Positions 54,068 through 62,767 of a stretch of DNA of 64,000 nt are shown here, in pieces. The notes below the pieces were generated by a model. That model was not told the DNA's origin and made no database searches. It worked only from the letters and a program-made list of their open reading frames with translations. The DNA comes from JAIPEI01 sp964443135 (GTDB lineage Bacteria; Desulfobacterota; DSM-4660; Desulfatiglandales; HGW-15). Each line of letters starts with the position of its first letter. Position 1 is the first letter of the stretch. Where the stretch lies: NCBI GenBank assembly GCA_964443135.1, contig CAYUBQ010000004.1:1-64000 (forward strand). The letters are read 5' to 3'. A program made the position numbers and the translations under genes.

Positions 54068-54088
54068 GGTCCTCCTCCTCAATCACAG

Positions 54089-54115
54089 ACATCGGCCGCC
54101 GGGAGAATTACTTGA
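54089..54115 (-). promoter_or_regulatory. FliA (sigma28) promoter for the DVU0524-like gene and flgM
   Basis: Minus strand TCAAGTAA, exactly 11 bp, then GCCGATGT, against the consensus TAAAGTTT-N11-GCCGATAA. It lies 22 nt before the TTG start. Confidence 0.7.
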
Positions 54116-54333
54116 GGGATTTTCAGAAAAATTCTTCGACGCCGTCGGTCCCCCGGGGTCGGAATGAACGGCCCTTTCCGGCAGGACGTATCGGCATGGA
54201 TCTTGCCTGTCAAGGGGGGATCGGGCGGAACGCCGGCCCCAGGGTTCTTCCCGCAAACGACGCGGCCGGCGGCGCATGCAACGGCTCCGTTCCGAGGCGT
54301 CGGCCATGCATGTCACGGAGGCTGGAATCATCG

Positions 54334-55161
54334 ATGCAGCTGGATCTGACCGACCGGGATTTTCGAAACTTCAGCACGCTCATCTATGAAAAGTCGGGCA
54401 TCAATCTCCACCACGGCAAGCGGGAGCTGCTCAAGGCCCGGCTCGCCAAGGTGCTCCGTCAGTTCGATTTCGAGTCCGTGGGCGACTACTACGACTTTCT
54501 CATGAAGGACACGAGCGGGGACGCCTTCATCCCGCTGCTCGACGTGATCTCCACGAACCTCACGGCGTTTCTTCGAGAGCCCAAGCATTTCGAGTTCCTG
54601 GCCGAAACGGCGGTCCCCGAGCTTTTTCCGGCCACGGGCCCGAGGAGCTCCGGTCAGATCCGGGTCTGGTGCGCCGGGTGCTCGAGCGGCGAGGAGGCCT
54701 ACTCCATCGCCATGACCCTGCTCGAGGCCCTCCCGGAAAACCGGCACCCGGACCTCCACATCCTGGGAACCGACATCTCGACCCGAATGCTTCAGATCGC
54801 GGAAAAGGCGGTCTACGAGGCGGCCAGGGTGGACAGGGTCCCCTATGCGATGCGCCGTCAATATTTTCAGAAAGGCGTCAACCGGTGGACGGGTTTCTAT
54901 CGCGTGAAGCCGCGGGTCCGGGACGTCGTTCGATTTCAGCGGCTCAACTTCATCGAACCGTTCGCGTTCAACCATGTCTTCGACATCGTGTTCTGCCGGA
55001 ACGTCATGATCTATTTCGACAAGGAAACCCAGGAGAGGCTGGTCAACAACTTCTACGAGGTCATTCAGGGGGCGGGCTACCTCTTCATCGGACACTCGGA
55101 GAGCCTGACGGGGGTCCAGCACCGGTTCCGGTACGTTCGACCCAGCGTCTATCGAAAGTGA
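54334..55161 (+). CDS. cheR: Chemotaxis protein methyltransferase CheR
   Basis: Methylates glutamates of chemoreceptors using SAM. It has 275 aa. The N-terminal helical domain (DLTDRDFRNFSTLIYEKSGINLHHGKRELLKARLAK) precedes the Rossmann domain. SAM motif: VWCAGCSSGEEAYSIAM (about 109-125); DISTRML and FCRNVMIYFDKETQERLV follow. No C-terminal receptor-pentapeptide tether is seen. ATG 54334 is the family start, but its nearest GGAGG is 13 nt away; ATG 54310 is an alternative. It is the only chemotaxis gene in the window. Confidence 0.93.
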   Translation: MQLDLTDRDFRNFSTLIYEKSGINLHHGKRELLKARLAKVLRQFDFESVGDYYDFLMKDTSGDAFIPLLDVISTNLTAFLREPKHFEFLAETAVPELFPATGPRSSGQIRVWCAGCSSGEEAYSIAMTLLEALPENRHPDLHILGTDISTRMLQIAEKAVYEAARVDRVPYAMRRQYFQKGVNRWTGFYRVKPRVRDVVRFQRLNFIEPFAFNHVFDIVFCRNVMIYFDKETQERLVNNFYEVIQGAGYLFIGHSESLTGVQHRFRYVRPSVYRK

Positions 55162-55170
55162 GCCGGCGTT

Positions 55171-56562
55171 TCAGCCGGCCATGCGATCCTTCTCGATCCC
55201 CTGCTTCTTGATCTTTTCCACCAGCGTGGTCCTGTTCATTTTGAGCAGCTTCGCCGCGCGGTTTTTCACCCATCCCGCCTTCTCCAGGGCATGAAGGATC
55301 AGCTGGCGCTCGTATTCGTTCACGGCGCTGTTCAGGGAGAGCCCCTCCTCGGGGATGAGCCCCTCCTCGTCGAGGTCGAGGGCGTGCTTCCGGGCGACCT
55401 TCTCCGGCATGTCGTCCACGGTGATGTTCTCTCCCTCGGAGAGGATCACCATGCGCTCGATGATGTTTTCCAGCTCCCGCACGTTTCCCGGCCAGTCGTA
55501 GTTGACCAGGGCCTTCATGGCATCCCGGGTCATGCTCATGACCTTCTTTCGCTTGGTCTTGGCGATGTTATCGAGAAAATGGTGGGCGAGGAGCGGGATG
55601 TCGGACCTTCGATCCCTCAGGGGAGGCAGGGAGACGGGGATGACCTTGAGCCGGTAGTAGAGATCCTCCCGAAAGCTTCCCTCCTCGACCAGCTTGTCCG
55701 GATCCTTGTTGGTCGCGGCCAGGATCCGGACGTCGCAGCGGATGGTCTTGGTACCGCCGAGGCGCTCGAACTCCTGTTCCTGGAGGATTCGAAGGAGCTT
55801 CACCTGCAGATGAGGACTCATTTCGGCCACCTCGTCCAGGAAGATCGTCCCTCCGTTGGCCATCTCGAACCGTCCGATTCGCGTGCGGATCGCGTTGGTG
55901 AACGCCCCTTTTTCGTGCCCGAAGAGCTCGCTTTCCAGGAGCTCCTCGGGAATGGCGCCGCAGTTGACCGGGATCAGGGGCTTGTCCTTCCGCATGCTGT
56001 GGTAGTGGATGGCCTTGGCCACGAGCTCCTTGCCCGTCCCGGATTCGCCCAGGATCAGAACCGTGCTGTCCGTGTCGGCCACCTTCTCGATGATGCGAAA
56101 CACCTTGTTCATGGGCAGGCTGTCGCCGATGAAGTTCTCGAACCGGTACTTCTTCTTGAGTTGTCTCTTGAGCGCGAAGTTCTCCCGCTTGAGGTCGCGG
56201 AACTCCAGCGCCCTCTGGACCACGAGGAGGAGCTCTTCCATCTTCACGGGCTTGGCGAGGTAGTCGGCGGCCCCGAGCTTCATGGCCTCCACCGCGTTGC
56301 GGATGGTCGCGTGTCCCGTGAGGATGATGCCCACGGTGTCGGGATGATAATCCACCAGGGTCTTCAGGAGGGTCATGCCGTCGACCTTCGGCATGTTCAA
56401 ATCGATGAGGGCCAGATCGAAATAGTCCTGATCCAGCATGTTGCCGGCGACTTCACCGTTTTTCGCCGTCTCCACGGCGTAATCCTTTTTCTCCAGAAAC
56501 TCCCGGATCCTTTCCAGGATCTTCGGGTCGTCGTCCACGACCAGGATCTTGTGTTCCGTCAT
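55171..56562 (-). CDS. Flagellar-cluster NtrC-type response regulator with GAFTNA loop
   Basis: 463 aa: receiver (phospho-acceptor D54, K104), AAA+ domain about 145-375 and a C-terminal Fis-type helix-turn-helix (WVKNRAAKLLKMNRTTLVEKIKKQGI). Walker A is GESGTGKE (172-179). The sigma54-contact loop reads GAFTNA at 219-224 where GAFTGA is the norm. Placed just after fliW, it is probably a flagellar master or class-2 regulator similar to FlrC/FlgR. ATG 56562. A sigma70-type promoter and two palindromes lie upstream; cheR converges on its 3' end. Confidence 0.9.
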   Translation of the reverse strand: MTEHKILVVDDDPKILERIREFLEKKDYAVETAKNGEVAGNMLDQDYFDLALIDLNMPKVDGMTLLKTLVDYHPDTVGIILTGHATIRNAVEAMKLGAADYLAKPVKMEELLLVVQRALEFRDLKRENFALKRQLKKKYRFENFIGDSLPMNKVFRIIEKVADTDSTVLILGESGTGKELVAKAIHYHSMRKDKPLIPVNCGAIPEELLESELFGHEKGAFTNAIRTRIGRFEMANGGTIFLDEVAEMSPHLQVKLLRILQEQEFERLGGTKTIRCDVRILAATNKDPDKLVEEGSFREDLYYRLKVIPVSLPPLRDRRSDIPLLAHHFLDNIAKTKRKKVMSMTRDAMKALVNYDWPGNVRELENIIERMVILSEGENITVDDMPEKVARKHALDLDEEGLIPEEGLSLNSAVNEYERQLILHALEKAGWVKNRAAKLLKMNRTTLVEKIKKQGIEKDRMAG

Positions 56563-56648
56563 ACCCACTCCTGTCCCTTCCCCGTTCCCGGAGGACGGGG
56601 AGGACTCATGGTCGCCAAAAAATTGGCCTACTTTGCATGGATGCCAAA

Positions 56649-56678
56649 ATCCTAACATTGATTCTGGAAAAATCAATG
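56649..56678 (-). promoter_or_regulatory. Promoter and overlapping 8-bp inverted repeat upstream of the NtrC-type regulator
   Basis: Minus-strand TTGATT (56676-56671), a 16-bp spacer and TAGGAT (56654-56649). A perfect palindrome CATTGATT-7-AATCAATG (56656-56678) covers the -35 box and spacer and is a good operator candidate. Confidence 0.5.
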
Positions 56679-56701
56679 AGTTTTTCCCACAAAACGTCAA
56701 A

Positions 56702-56721
56702 GGCTTGGCTGATGCCAAGCC
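56702..56721. repeat. Perfect inverted repeat between fliW and the regulator
   Basis: GGCTTGGC-TGAT-GCCAAGCC: 8-bp arms with a 4-nt loop. On the minus strand it is followed by a weak T-rich stretch, so it may be a mild terminator for the fliW transcript or a protein-binding site. Confidence 0.5.
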
Positions 56722-56801
56722 CAATCACGGCGGCGACGCCCGGGGCGCGCCCTATCGTGGGTATCGATCGACCTGGGGAATGCAAGCGAGGGACGCGGAT
56801 C

Positions 56802-57233
56802 TCACTCCGGAATGACGGGATGGCGTGTCTGGTAGCCGGAGCCGGTCAGGATCACCTGCTTTCCTGTTTTGGCTTCGGGGTCGATGACCAAGGGGCCAAG
56901 GAGGTTCACGGTCATTTCCCGGGGTGCGCCATGGGGGATGTTCACAATGGTCAGGACCAGCGGAGGGGGGTCGGCCTTTCCCAACGCCGTCTCCCGGTCT
57001 CGAGGGGGAAGGTCTTGAAGGTAGCCGCTTTGGATCAGGAACGGGTCCATCACAACGAAGGCGAGGTCCGGCGTGTCCGCGGACTGGAGCCACATGAAGG
57101 GTGAGCCCGGTGTGTGCTCCATGAGCACGAACCGTTTCTTGTCGGGAAACCCGGGCAATCCCGAAGGAAAAGAGATGAGGCGATTTTCGTCGATGTGAAC
57201 GTCACCGAACCGGGTGGTCTTGACTGGTTCCAT
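56802..57233 (-). CDS. fliW: Flagellar assembly factor FliW
   Basis: 143 aa. FliW binds and antagonises CsrA; when flagellin is plentiful it binds flagellin instead, releasing CsrA to repress flagellin translation. Matching segments: FGDVHIDENRLISFPSGLPGFPDKKRFVLMEH, PFMWLQSADTPDLAFVVMDP, TIVNIPHGAPREMTVNLLGPLVID and the C-terminal YQTRHPV. It follows csrA by 6 nt, the usual csrA-fliW pair. Confidence 0.95.
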   Translation of the reverse strand: MEPVKTTRFGDVHIDENRLISFPSGLPGFPDKKRFVLMEHTPGSPFMWLQSADTPDLAFVVMDPFLIQSGYLQDLPPRDRETALGKADPPPLVLTIVNIPHGAPREMTVNLLGPLVIDPEAKTGKQVILTGSGYQTRHPVIPE

Positions 57234-57239
57234 GGTCGG

Positions 57240-57485
57240 CTACTCCGGCTTGTTCCGGGTGCTTGTGGTCATCACGTCGTTCAAGAGGTCCAGGTCCCGA
57301 GGCGTGCGTGCCGCCTTCTGATTTTCCTTCTGGATGCTCTCGTGGACCTCGGTCCGATTCACGGACGTCTCCTTCGGCGCCTTGATTCCCAGCCGAACCT
57401 GCCCTCCGCGAACCCCGAGGACCTCCACTGTGATGTCGTTTCCGATCGTAATGCTCTCGTTGACTTTTCTGGTCAGTACGAGCAC
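57240..57485 (-). CDS. csrA: Carbon storage/flagellar translational regulator CsrA
   Basis: 81-aa RNA-binding dimer that blocks ribosome sites with GGA motifs. The core MLVLTRKVNESITIGNDITVEVLGVRGGQVRLGIKAPKE is standard. The C-terminal helix and tail are longer than in the 61-aa E. coli form, as in FliW-regulated CsrA proteins. It starts at GTG 57485. Its position between flgL and fliW indicates control of flagellin synthesis. Confidence 0.95.
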   Translation of the reverse strand: MLVLTRKVNESITIGNDITVEVLGVRGGQVRLGIKAPKETSVNRTEVHESIQKENQKAARTPRDLDLLNDVMTTSTRNKPE

Positions 57486-57541
57486 TGGTACCCTCCTTGG
57501 CGCCAGAACAGCTTTTGTTGGAACGCTCCTGCCGGCATCTC

Positions 57542-58285
57542 CTACAAAAAGTCCACCAGGCTCATCTTCATCACCTTGGCGGAGCTGGCCAGGGCGGCCT
57601 GATAGGCGGTCTCTTTCGCTCTCAGCTCCATGATGGCCTCCGCCATGTCCGCATCCTCGATACCGGATTTCCTTTCCGAGTAGGTCAGCTCGAGGTCCTG
57701 GATGATGTTTTCCTTGCTCTCCAGCCGCAGGAGCTTGGCTCCGGTGTCCGAGGTCAGGGAGCGGAGGTTGTCCATNNNNNNNNNNNNNNNNNNNNNNNNN
57801 NNNNNNNNNNNNNNNNNNNNNNNNNNNNNNNNNNNNNNNNNNNNNNNNNNNNNNNNNNNNNNNNNNNNNNNNNNNCCCGAGAAGATGTACCGGCCGTCCA
57901 CCTGGGTGTTGGCCAGGGAGAGCACCTGCTGGAGGTGGCCTTCCACCACAATGGCGGCGTCGGCGCGCTCCGCTTCACTCTGGGTGGCGTTGGCCATCTG
58001 AATGCACAGGGTCTTGGTCTCCGTGAGGATGTCCTCCATCTGGCCCAGCGCGGACTCGCCCATGCTGAGCCAGGATTCGCCCATGCTGATGTTCCGTTCC
58101 AGCTGTCCGATCTCTTCGAGCGAGGAGCGAAGGTTCATTACGCTCACGAGGCCCACCGGGTCGTCGGAGAGGCGGTTGATCCGCTTGCCCGAGCTGACCG
58201 TCTGGTTGGCCCGAAGCATGGCGTCGGAGACCTTGGCCAGGTTGTGGGTTACGGTGTCGTACACGGTCTGGTTGGAGATTCTCAT
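57542..58285 (-). CDS. flgL: Flagellar hook-associated protein 3 (FlgL), interrupted by an assembly gap
   Basis: Hook-filament junction protein. The N-terminal D0/D1 part (MRISNQTVYDTVTHNLAKVSDAMLRANQTVSSGKRINRLSDDPVG...) and the C-terminal coiled part (EDADMAEAIMELRAKETAYQAALASSAKVMKMSLVDFL) are normal. The middle contains 100 N. Visible plus gap length is 247 aa, shorter than the usual ~300 or more, so the real gap is probably larger than 100 bp. The frame agreement across the gap is coincidental. ATG 58285, 13 nt after flgK. Confidence 0.92.
   Translation of the reverse strand: MRISNQTVYDTVTHNLAKVSDAMLRANQTVSSGKRINRLSDDPVGLVSVMNLRSSLEEIGQLERNISMGESWLSMGESALGQMEDILTETKTLCIQMANATQSEAERADAAIVVEGHLQQVLSLANTQVDGRYIFSXXXXXXXXXXXXXXXXXXXXXXXXXXXXXXXXXXMDNLRSLTSDTGAKLLRLESKENIIQDLELTYSERKSGIEDADMAEAIMELRAKETAYQAALASSAKVMKMSLVDFL
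57776..57875. other. Assembly gap (100 N) inside flgL
   Basis: Exactly 100 undetermined bases, the conventional placeholder for a scaffold gap of unknown size. The missing DNA belongs to the variable central region of flgL. Confidence 0.99.
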
Positions 58286-58298
58286 GGTTTTTTTCCCC

Positions 58299-60338
58299 TT
58301 AGCGGGTCTGGAGCAGGGTCTGGAGCATCTGGTCGGCCGTGGACACCAGCTTGGCCGCCGCCGAGTAGGCGTGCTGGTACTTGATCAGATTGGTCATCTC
58401 CTCATCCAGGGAGACCGCGGAGAGATTGTTTCGCTTTTGCGTCAACTGGTTGACGACCACCTCCGCGTACTCCTGTTCGCGTCGTACGCTCTCGCTCTTG
58501 ATGCCGAGGGATCCGACGAGGTGGGCGTAATACCCCTGAAAGGTGTCCTCGGGGCTGGACACAGGGGTTTCCGGGCTGTCGTAGGTGAACCGGTCCATCG
58601 CCACCTTCTGCTCGCTCAGGTCGGCGACGGCCAGGGCGTTCGTGTTGTCTCCCACGGCGATTTCACCGGTGTCCGGGTCCACCCGACCCGCGGCCATGTG
58701 CTCCTTGTGGGTGTTGAGGGTCTCGTTCATGCCGATGTCCCGGGCGTCCTTTCCGTCGAAGAAGGTGTTGATGCCCAGGGCGGAGAGAATGCCCGAGGTG
58801 TCGTCGGAAAAGGCGAAGGTGTAGGCCCCTCCGGCGGTTATGCTCAGTTTTCCGTTTGCCGCGGAGGCGGAAAGCCCGGCAATGCTTTGGATCTCCGTCA
58901 CCAGTTCATCCAGGGTGGTGTCTGCGTTGAGGGATACCTCTTCGCCAATGGGTACGGAGTCAGGATCGGATTCGTCCTTGGTCCAGATGTGAAAGCTCTG
59001 GTTCAGACCCAACTCATCATCCGCGGTGGAGATCCCGAGACCGAACGTGGCGCCCGATGCGGCCCGATTGTGGGAAAGCGTCAAGTACTCCTCGGTAGTG
59101 TCTCCGTTGGTGATCGAGGCCGAGACCTCCATCCCGGCTGCAGTCAATTCAGAATTTATGGTGGACTTGATTGCATTCAAATTCATGGTTGAAAGGAGAT
59201 TGACCGTTACGTGGTTCCCCCCTTCGTAGAACTCCAGATCCATATCCGCTGCGAGTGTTTGACCACTGAAGTCCTCATCCCCCGTAAAGCTCCCCATGTG
59301 CAGGCCTTCCACGAAGTCCAGGCCCGCGCCGGTGTTTCCAGGGTCTCCCAGGGGCTGGTCGGTCTCCTCGACCGCGTAGGTCCCGGTCACATCGGTCATC
59401 CCCTCCAGCCCCACCCCCTGGCTGTGCACCTTGTTGACGTTCCAGATCACCGACCCGGCCAGCTCGTCCAGCTCGTTCCGGTACTTGGGCAGGAAGGCGT
59501 CGCGCACCTCGAGCCAGCCTCCCAGCTTCCCCTCCGTGATCATGTCCGTGATGTCCACACTGCCGCTGGAGCCCTCCCAGCGGACCTCGCCGCTTTCGAA
59601 GGACAGCTCGTAGTGGTCGGTCTTGCTGACCAGGGTGTAGCCCCTTCCCGTGGTGACGGTGAGGTGCCCACGGCCGTCCTCGAACACATTGATGTCGAGG
59701 TGCTCCGACAGGCCGCGGATCAGCGTGTCCCGTTGGTCCCTGAGGTCATTGGCGTTGGCGTTGATCTCCATGCTGATGATCTGCTCGTTCAGGGTGGCGA
59801 TCTGGGAGGTGAGTTGATTGATTTTTTCCGTGCCGGCCTCCAGGGAGATGTTCAGCTCCTGTCCGAAGCGGTCGAGGTCGTTCCGAATGTCCTGGAACGA
59901 CTGTGCGAGGTGGGCACCGGACTCGTACACGATGGTACGCTCTGCGGAGCCCGAGGGGTTGTTGGACAGGTCTTGCCAGGCGTTCCAGAACATATCGAAC
60001 TGGGCGGAGATGCTTCTGCCCGAGCTCTCGTCGAAGACGCCTTCCAGCACGGTCAGGTAGGTTTCCTTTTCGGACATGGCGGACAGATCGGACTCCCGTT
60101 CCCGGAGCCGGGTTTCCACGAAGGTGTCCAGCTGCCTCTGAATTTCCTGGAGCTCCACACCCCTTCCGAAGATGAGTCCCCCATAGGGGCCGGGCATCTT
60201 GGCCTCGATGGTCGGGGTCTGCCGGGAGTAGCCCTCCGTGCTCACATTGGCGATGTTGTGGCTCACCACGTCCATGGCGTACTGCTGGGTCAGGAGCGCG
60301 TCCTTGGCCGTGTTGAGAACGAGTCCGATGCCGGCCAT
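58299..60338 (-). CDS. flgK: Flagellar hook-associated protein 1 (FlgK)
   Basis: First junction protein at the hook tip. It has 679 aa, somewhat longer than E. coli FlgK (547) because of an enlarged variable middle. N-terminal GIGLVLNTAKDALLTQQYAMDVVSHNIANVSTEGYSRQTP is the rod/hook family motif. C-terminal SVRREQEYAEVVVNQLTQKRNNLSAVSLDEEMTNLIKYQHAYSAAAKLVSTADQMLQTLL is diagnostic for FlgK. It lies 4 nt after flgN. Confidence 0.95.
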   Translation of the reverse strand: MAGIGLVLNTAKDALLTQQYAMDVVSHNIANVSTEGYSRQTPTIEAKMPGPYGGLIFGRGVELQEIQRQLDTFVETRLRERESDLSAMSEKETYLTVLEGVFDESSGRSISAQFDMFWNAWQDLSNNPSGSAERTIVYESGAHLAQSFQDIRNDLDRFGQELNISLEAGTEKINQLTSQIATLNEQIISMEINANANDLRDQRDTLIRGLSEHLDINVFEDGRGHLTVTTGRGYTLVSKTDHYELSFESGEVRWEGSSGSVDITDMITEGKLGGWLEVRDAFLPKYRNELDELAGSVIWNVNKVHSQGVGLEGMTDVTGTYAVEETDQPLGDPGNTGAGLDFVEGLHMGSFTGDEDFSGQTLAADMDLEFYEGGNHVTVNLLSTMNLNAIKSTINSELTAAGMEVSASITNGDTTEEYLTLSHNRAASGATFGLGISTADDELGLNQSFHIWTKDESDPDSVPIGEEVSLNADTTLDELVTEIQSIAGLSASAANGKLSITAGGAYTFAFSDDTSGILSALGINTFFDGKDARDIGMNETLNTHKEHMAAGRVDPDTGEIAVGDNTNALAVADLSEQKVAMDRFTYDSPETPVSSPEDTFQGYYAHLVGSLGIKSESVRREQEYAEVVVNQLTQKRNNLSAVSLDEEMTNLIKYQHAYSAAAKLVSTADQMLQTLLQTR

Positions 60339-60342
60339 GCTG

Positions 60343-60792
60343 CTACACCTCCCTCCCGTAGAGCCGGGACCGATGCGACCGGTTTTGCCCGCCGTCGGGG
60401 CTGTAAGTGCCGTTGTCCTTCGGATCGCCGGTGATCAGGGCGACGAGCTCGTCGACGAACTGGAGGGAGTCCCGGATGAAGGCCGCATTCTCGCGGGTCC
60501 TTTCGCGGATCTCCTCCTTCAGCCGGGCGATGGTGTGCGCCGGTGCCGGGTCCTCTACGAAATGCGGTCCCATATCGGTGCTTTTCCTACCGGACCCGGC
60601 CTCGGTTGCCTGGGGGGAAAGCGTTTCGATCTCCTGAAGGATCTTTTGCTTTTCCTCGACAACGGTCCAGAGATCCTGGATGTGGAGGTCGGCGAGGATT
60701 TCACGCTCTCGCTGCAGACAATCCACCAGATCCTTCAGCAGAGCCACCTTGCTTTCCCGAAAGTCCAGGTGTGAATGGATCCCCATCTCCAT
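60343..60792 (-). CDS. flgN: FlgN-type flagellar export chaperone
   Basis: 149-aa mostly helical protein that holds FlgK and FlgL for export. Segments VALLKDLVDCLQREREILADLHIQDLWTVVEEKQKILQEIE and the following helical IARLKEEIRERTRENAAFIRDSLQFVDELVALI fit FlgN. Sequence conservation in this family is low, so the call leans on its position directly before flgK. AAGGAGA lies 6-7 nt before the ATG. Confidence 0.8.
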   Translation of the reverse strand: MEMGIHSHLDFRESKVALLKDLVDCLQREREILADLHIQDLWTVVEEKQKILQEIETLSPQATEAGSGRKSTDMGPHFVEDPAPAHTIARLKEEIRERTRENAAFIRDSLQFVDELVALITGDPKDNGTYSPDGGQNRSHRSRLYGREV

Positions 60793-60821
60793 GGCAGGTC
60801 TCCTTTACGAGGTTTTATCGG

Positions 60822-61616
60822 CTATCCGCCACTCGAACTGAAATCGCCTGAACCGGCATCGGCCGTATCCACCAGGTTCCGGCTGCGGAGAAACTCGGCA
60901 GGGTCCAACGGCCGGCCGTGACGCCTCACTTCGAAGTGAAGATGGGGCCCCGTGCTCCTTCCGGTGGACCCCACGCGGGCCACGGGGTCTCCAGCCCGGA
61001 CCCAGTCGCCCGCGCGAACCAGGTTCTCCTGGTTGTGGGCGTAAAGCGTCGTGAATCCCCGACCGTGGTCCAGCTCCACCACGTTTCCGTATCCGCCGCG
61101 GTACTCGCTCTTGACGACCCTTCCAGGAAGGGACGCCGCCACCGGGGTCCCCTGCCCGGCGGCGAGGTCGAGCCCCTCGTGATAACGCCGTTTCCCGTCG
61201 ATCGGATCCGTTCGCCACCCGAACTCGGAGGATACGCGTCCACCCCGGATGGGCTGGAACGGCGATTCGGGGTCGGGACCCCTGGTGGAGAAAAGCGGGT
61301 CCCTTTCCGATCCTTCCAGCCCGCCGGGCGCGTCCTTTGGTCGCAGCTGCCGGTAGAGCAGGTCGGCCAGGCCCCGGTTGCCCGTGCCGGCCATGGATTT
61401 CGAGAGCTCCTGGTCGAGCATGGACTCGTACATATCTTCACCGCTCCCGCCGTGGAACAGGTCGCACTTCTCCACGGTCCGGCGCATGCTCCGGAGGAGC
61501 TGGTACAGGAAGACCGACTCCAGCTCCTCGCATGTCTTTCGCAGATTGCGATCCCTGGCTCCCGGCTCGTCGCCGCTCAGGATTTCCGGTCTCAGGTTCG
61601 AGATGTCGCCGAACAT
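60822..61616 (-). CDS. flgJ: FlgJ-type rod protein fused to an M23 (LytM) peptidase
   Basis: 264 aa. The N-terminal rod-binding domain (about 25-95) has LESVFLYQLLRSMRRTV...DMYESMLDQELSKSMA. The C-terminal domain (about 125-240) is an M23 metallopeptidase, not the glucosaminidase of E. coli FlgJ. Zinc residues are H146 and D150 (HEGLDLAA), with H225 and H227 in GPHLHFEV. It should cap the growing rod and open the peptidoglycan for it by cutting peptide crosslinks. It lies between flgI and flgN. Confidence 0.93.
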   Translation of the reverse strand: MFGDISNLRPEILSGDEPGARDRNLRKTCEELESVFLYQLLRSMRRTVEKCDLFHGGSGEDMYESMLDQELSKSMAGTGNRGLADLLYRQLRPKDAPGGLEGSERDPLFSTRGPDPESPFQPIRGGRVSSEFGWRTDPIDGKRRYHEGLDLAAGQGTPVAASLPGRVVKSEYRGGYGNVVELDHGRGFTTLYAHNQENLVRAGDWVRAGDPVARVGSTGRSTGPHLHFEVRRHGRPLDPAEFLRSRNLVDTADAGSGDFSSSGG

Positions 61617-61637
61617 GCCGTTTCCCCGTCCATTTCG

Positions 61638-62756
61638 TCAGATGACCTCCAGCTCGGCCTGAAGCGCGCCGCTGGCCTGAATCGCCTGGAACACGGTGAT
61701 CAAGTCCCTGGGGGAGACGCCGATGGCGTTCAGCGCCTTCACCACCTCGCCCAGGCTGGTTCCCTCGGGCAGGAGGAGCAGCTTCTGGTCCTCCTCGGCC
61801 ACGTTGATCTCGGTCTCGTCGGTGACCGTGGTCTCTCCCTGGGAGAACGGCTGTGGCTGGCTCACGTTCTTCCGTTCCTTGATCTGCACGCTCAGATTGC
61901 CGTGGGCTATGGCCACCGGGGAGATGCGGACGTTCTCACCCATGACCACGGTGCCGGTCCGCTCCGCCAGGATGATGCGGGCCTTGTTGTCGGGCCGGAC
62001 CTGGATCTGCTCGAGCTCCGCCACGAGCGGGACCAGGTTGCCCAGGAAGGGCTCCGGGACCTGGACCCGGATCGTTCCCGCGTCCGAGGGGGAGGCGACC
62101 CGGGAGCCGATCTCCCGGTTGATGGCGCCGGCCATGCGGAACGCGGTGGTGAAGTCGGGGTTGTTCAGGCTGATGGTGAGCTCGCCCAGCCCGTTGAACC
62201 GGAAAGGCACCTCCCGCTCGATGGTCGCACCGCCCGGGATTCTGGCCACGGTGGGATGGTTCTTCTGGACCCCGCCCCCGGCCGCGCCGGATGTGGAGAA
62301 CCCGCCCACCAGGAGCGGACCCTGCGCCAGCGCGTAGATCTTGTTGTCCGCTCCCTTCAGGGGGGAGAGGAGGAGCGTTCCGCCCTGGAGGCTCTTGGCG
62401 TCTCCCACCGAGGAAACCAGCACGTCGATCTCGCTTCCCACCCGGGCGAAGGGCGGAAGATCGGCCGTGACCATGACGGCGGCCACGTTGGCGACCTTGA
62501 CCTGCTTGGGAAGGGCGTGGATGCCCAGCCGCTCCATCATGTTCACGAGGCTCTGCACGGTGAACCGCGTCCCGGCTCCGTCCCCCGTTCCGTTGAGGCC
62601 GACGACCAGCCCGTACCCCATCAGCTGGTTGTCCCGGGTCCCCTTGATGGAGGCCAGGTCCTTGATCCGCGCCGCGCGGGCGGCCGGTCCCCAGGCCAGG
62701 GACAGGCCGAGGCACAAGAGGACGGCTGCGACGAGGGCGTGCTTTCTGCCGTGCAT
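61638..62756 (-). CDS. flgI: Flagellar P-ring protein FlgI
   Basis: Periplasmic P-ring around the rod. It has 372 aa with a Sec signal peptide (about 1-28, VAAVLLCLGLSLAWGPAARA). Family motifs ARIKDLASIKGTRDNQLMGYGLVVGLNGTGDG, VAAVMVTADLPPF, GTLLLSPLKGADNKIYALAQGPL and the C-terminal GVSPRDLITVFQAIQASGALQAELEVI are complete. GGAGGAG lies 3 nt before ATG 62756. It is followed by the FlgJ fusion after 21 nt. Confidence 0.96.
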   Translation of the reverse strand: MHGRKHALVAAVLLCLGLSLAWGPAARAARIKDLASIKGTRDNQLMGYGLVVGLNGTGDGAGTRFTVQSLVNMMERLGIHALPKQVKVANVAAVMVTADLPPFARVGSEIDVLVSSVGDAKSLQGGTLLLSPLKGADNKIYALAQGPLLVGGFSTSGAAGGGVQKNHPTVARIPGGATIEREVPFRFNGLGELTISLNNPDFTTAFRMAGAINREIGSRVASPSDAGTIRVQVPEPFLGNLVPLVAELEQIQVRPDNKARIILAERTGTVVMGENVRISPVAIAHGNLSVQIKERKNVSQPQPFSQGETTVTDETEINVAEEDQKLLLLPEGTSLGEVVKALNAIGVSPRDLITVFQAIQASGALQAELEVI

Positions 62757-62767
62757 GGTCTCCTCCT

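Noticed and set aside
56562..56801. Sigma54 promoter upstream of the flagellar regulator
   Set aside because: Several TTGGC and TTGCA words occur, but none has the required 10-bp distance between the GG and GC dinucleotides.
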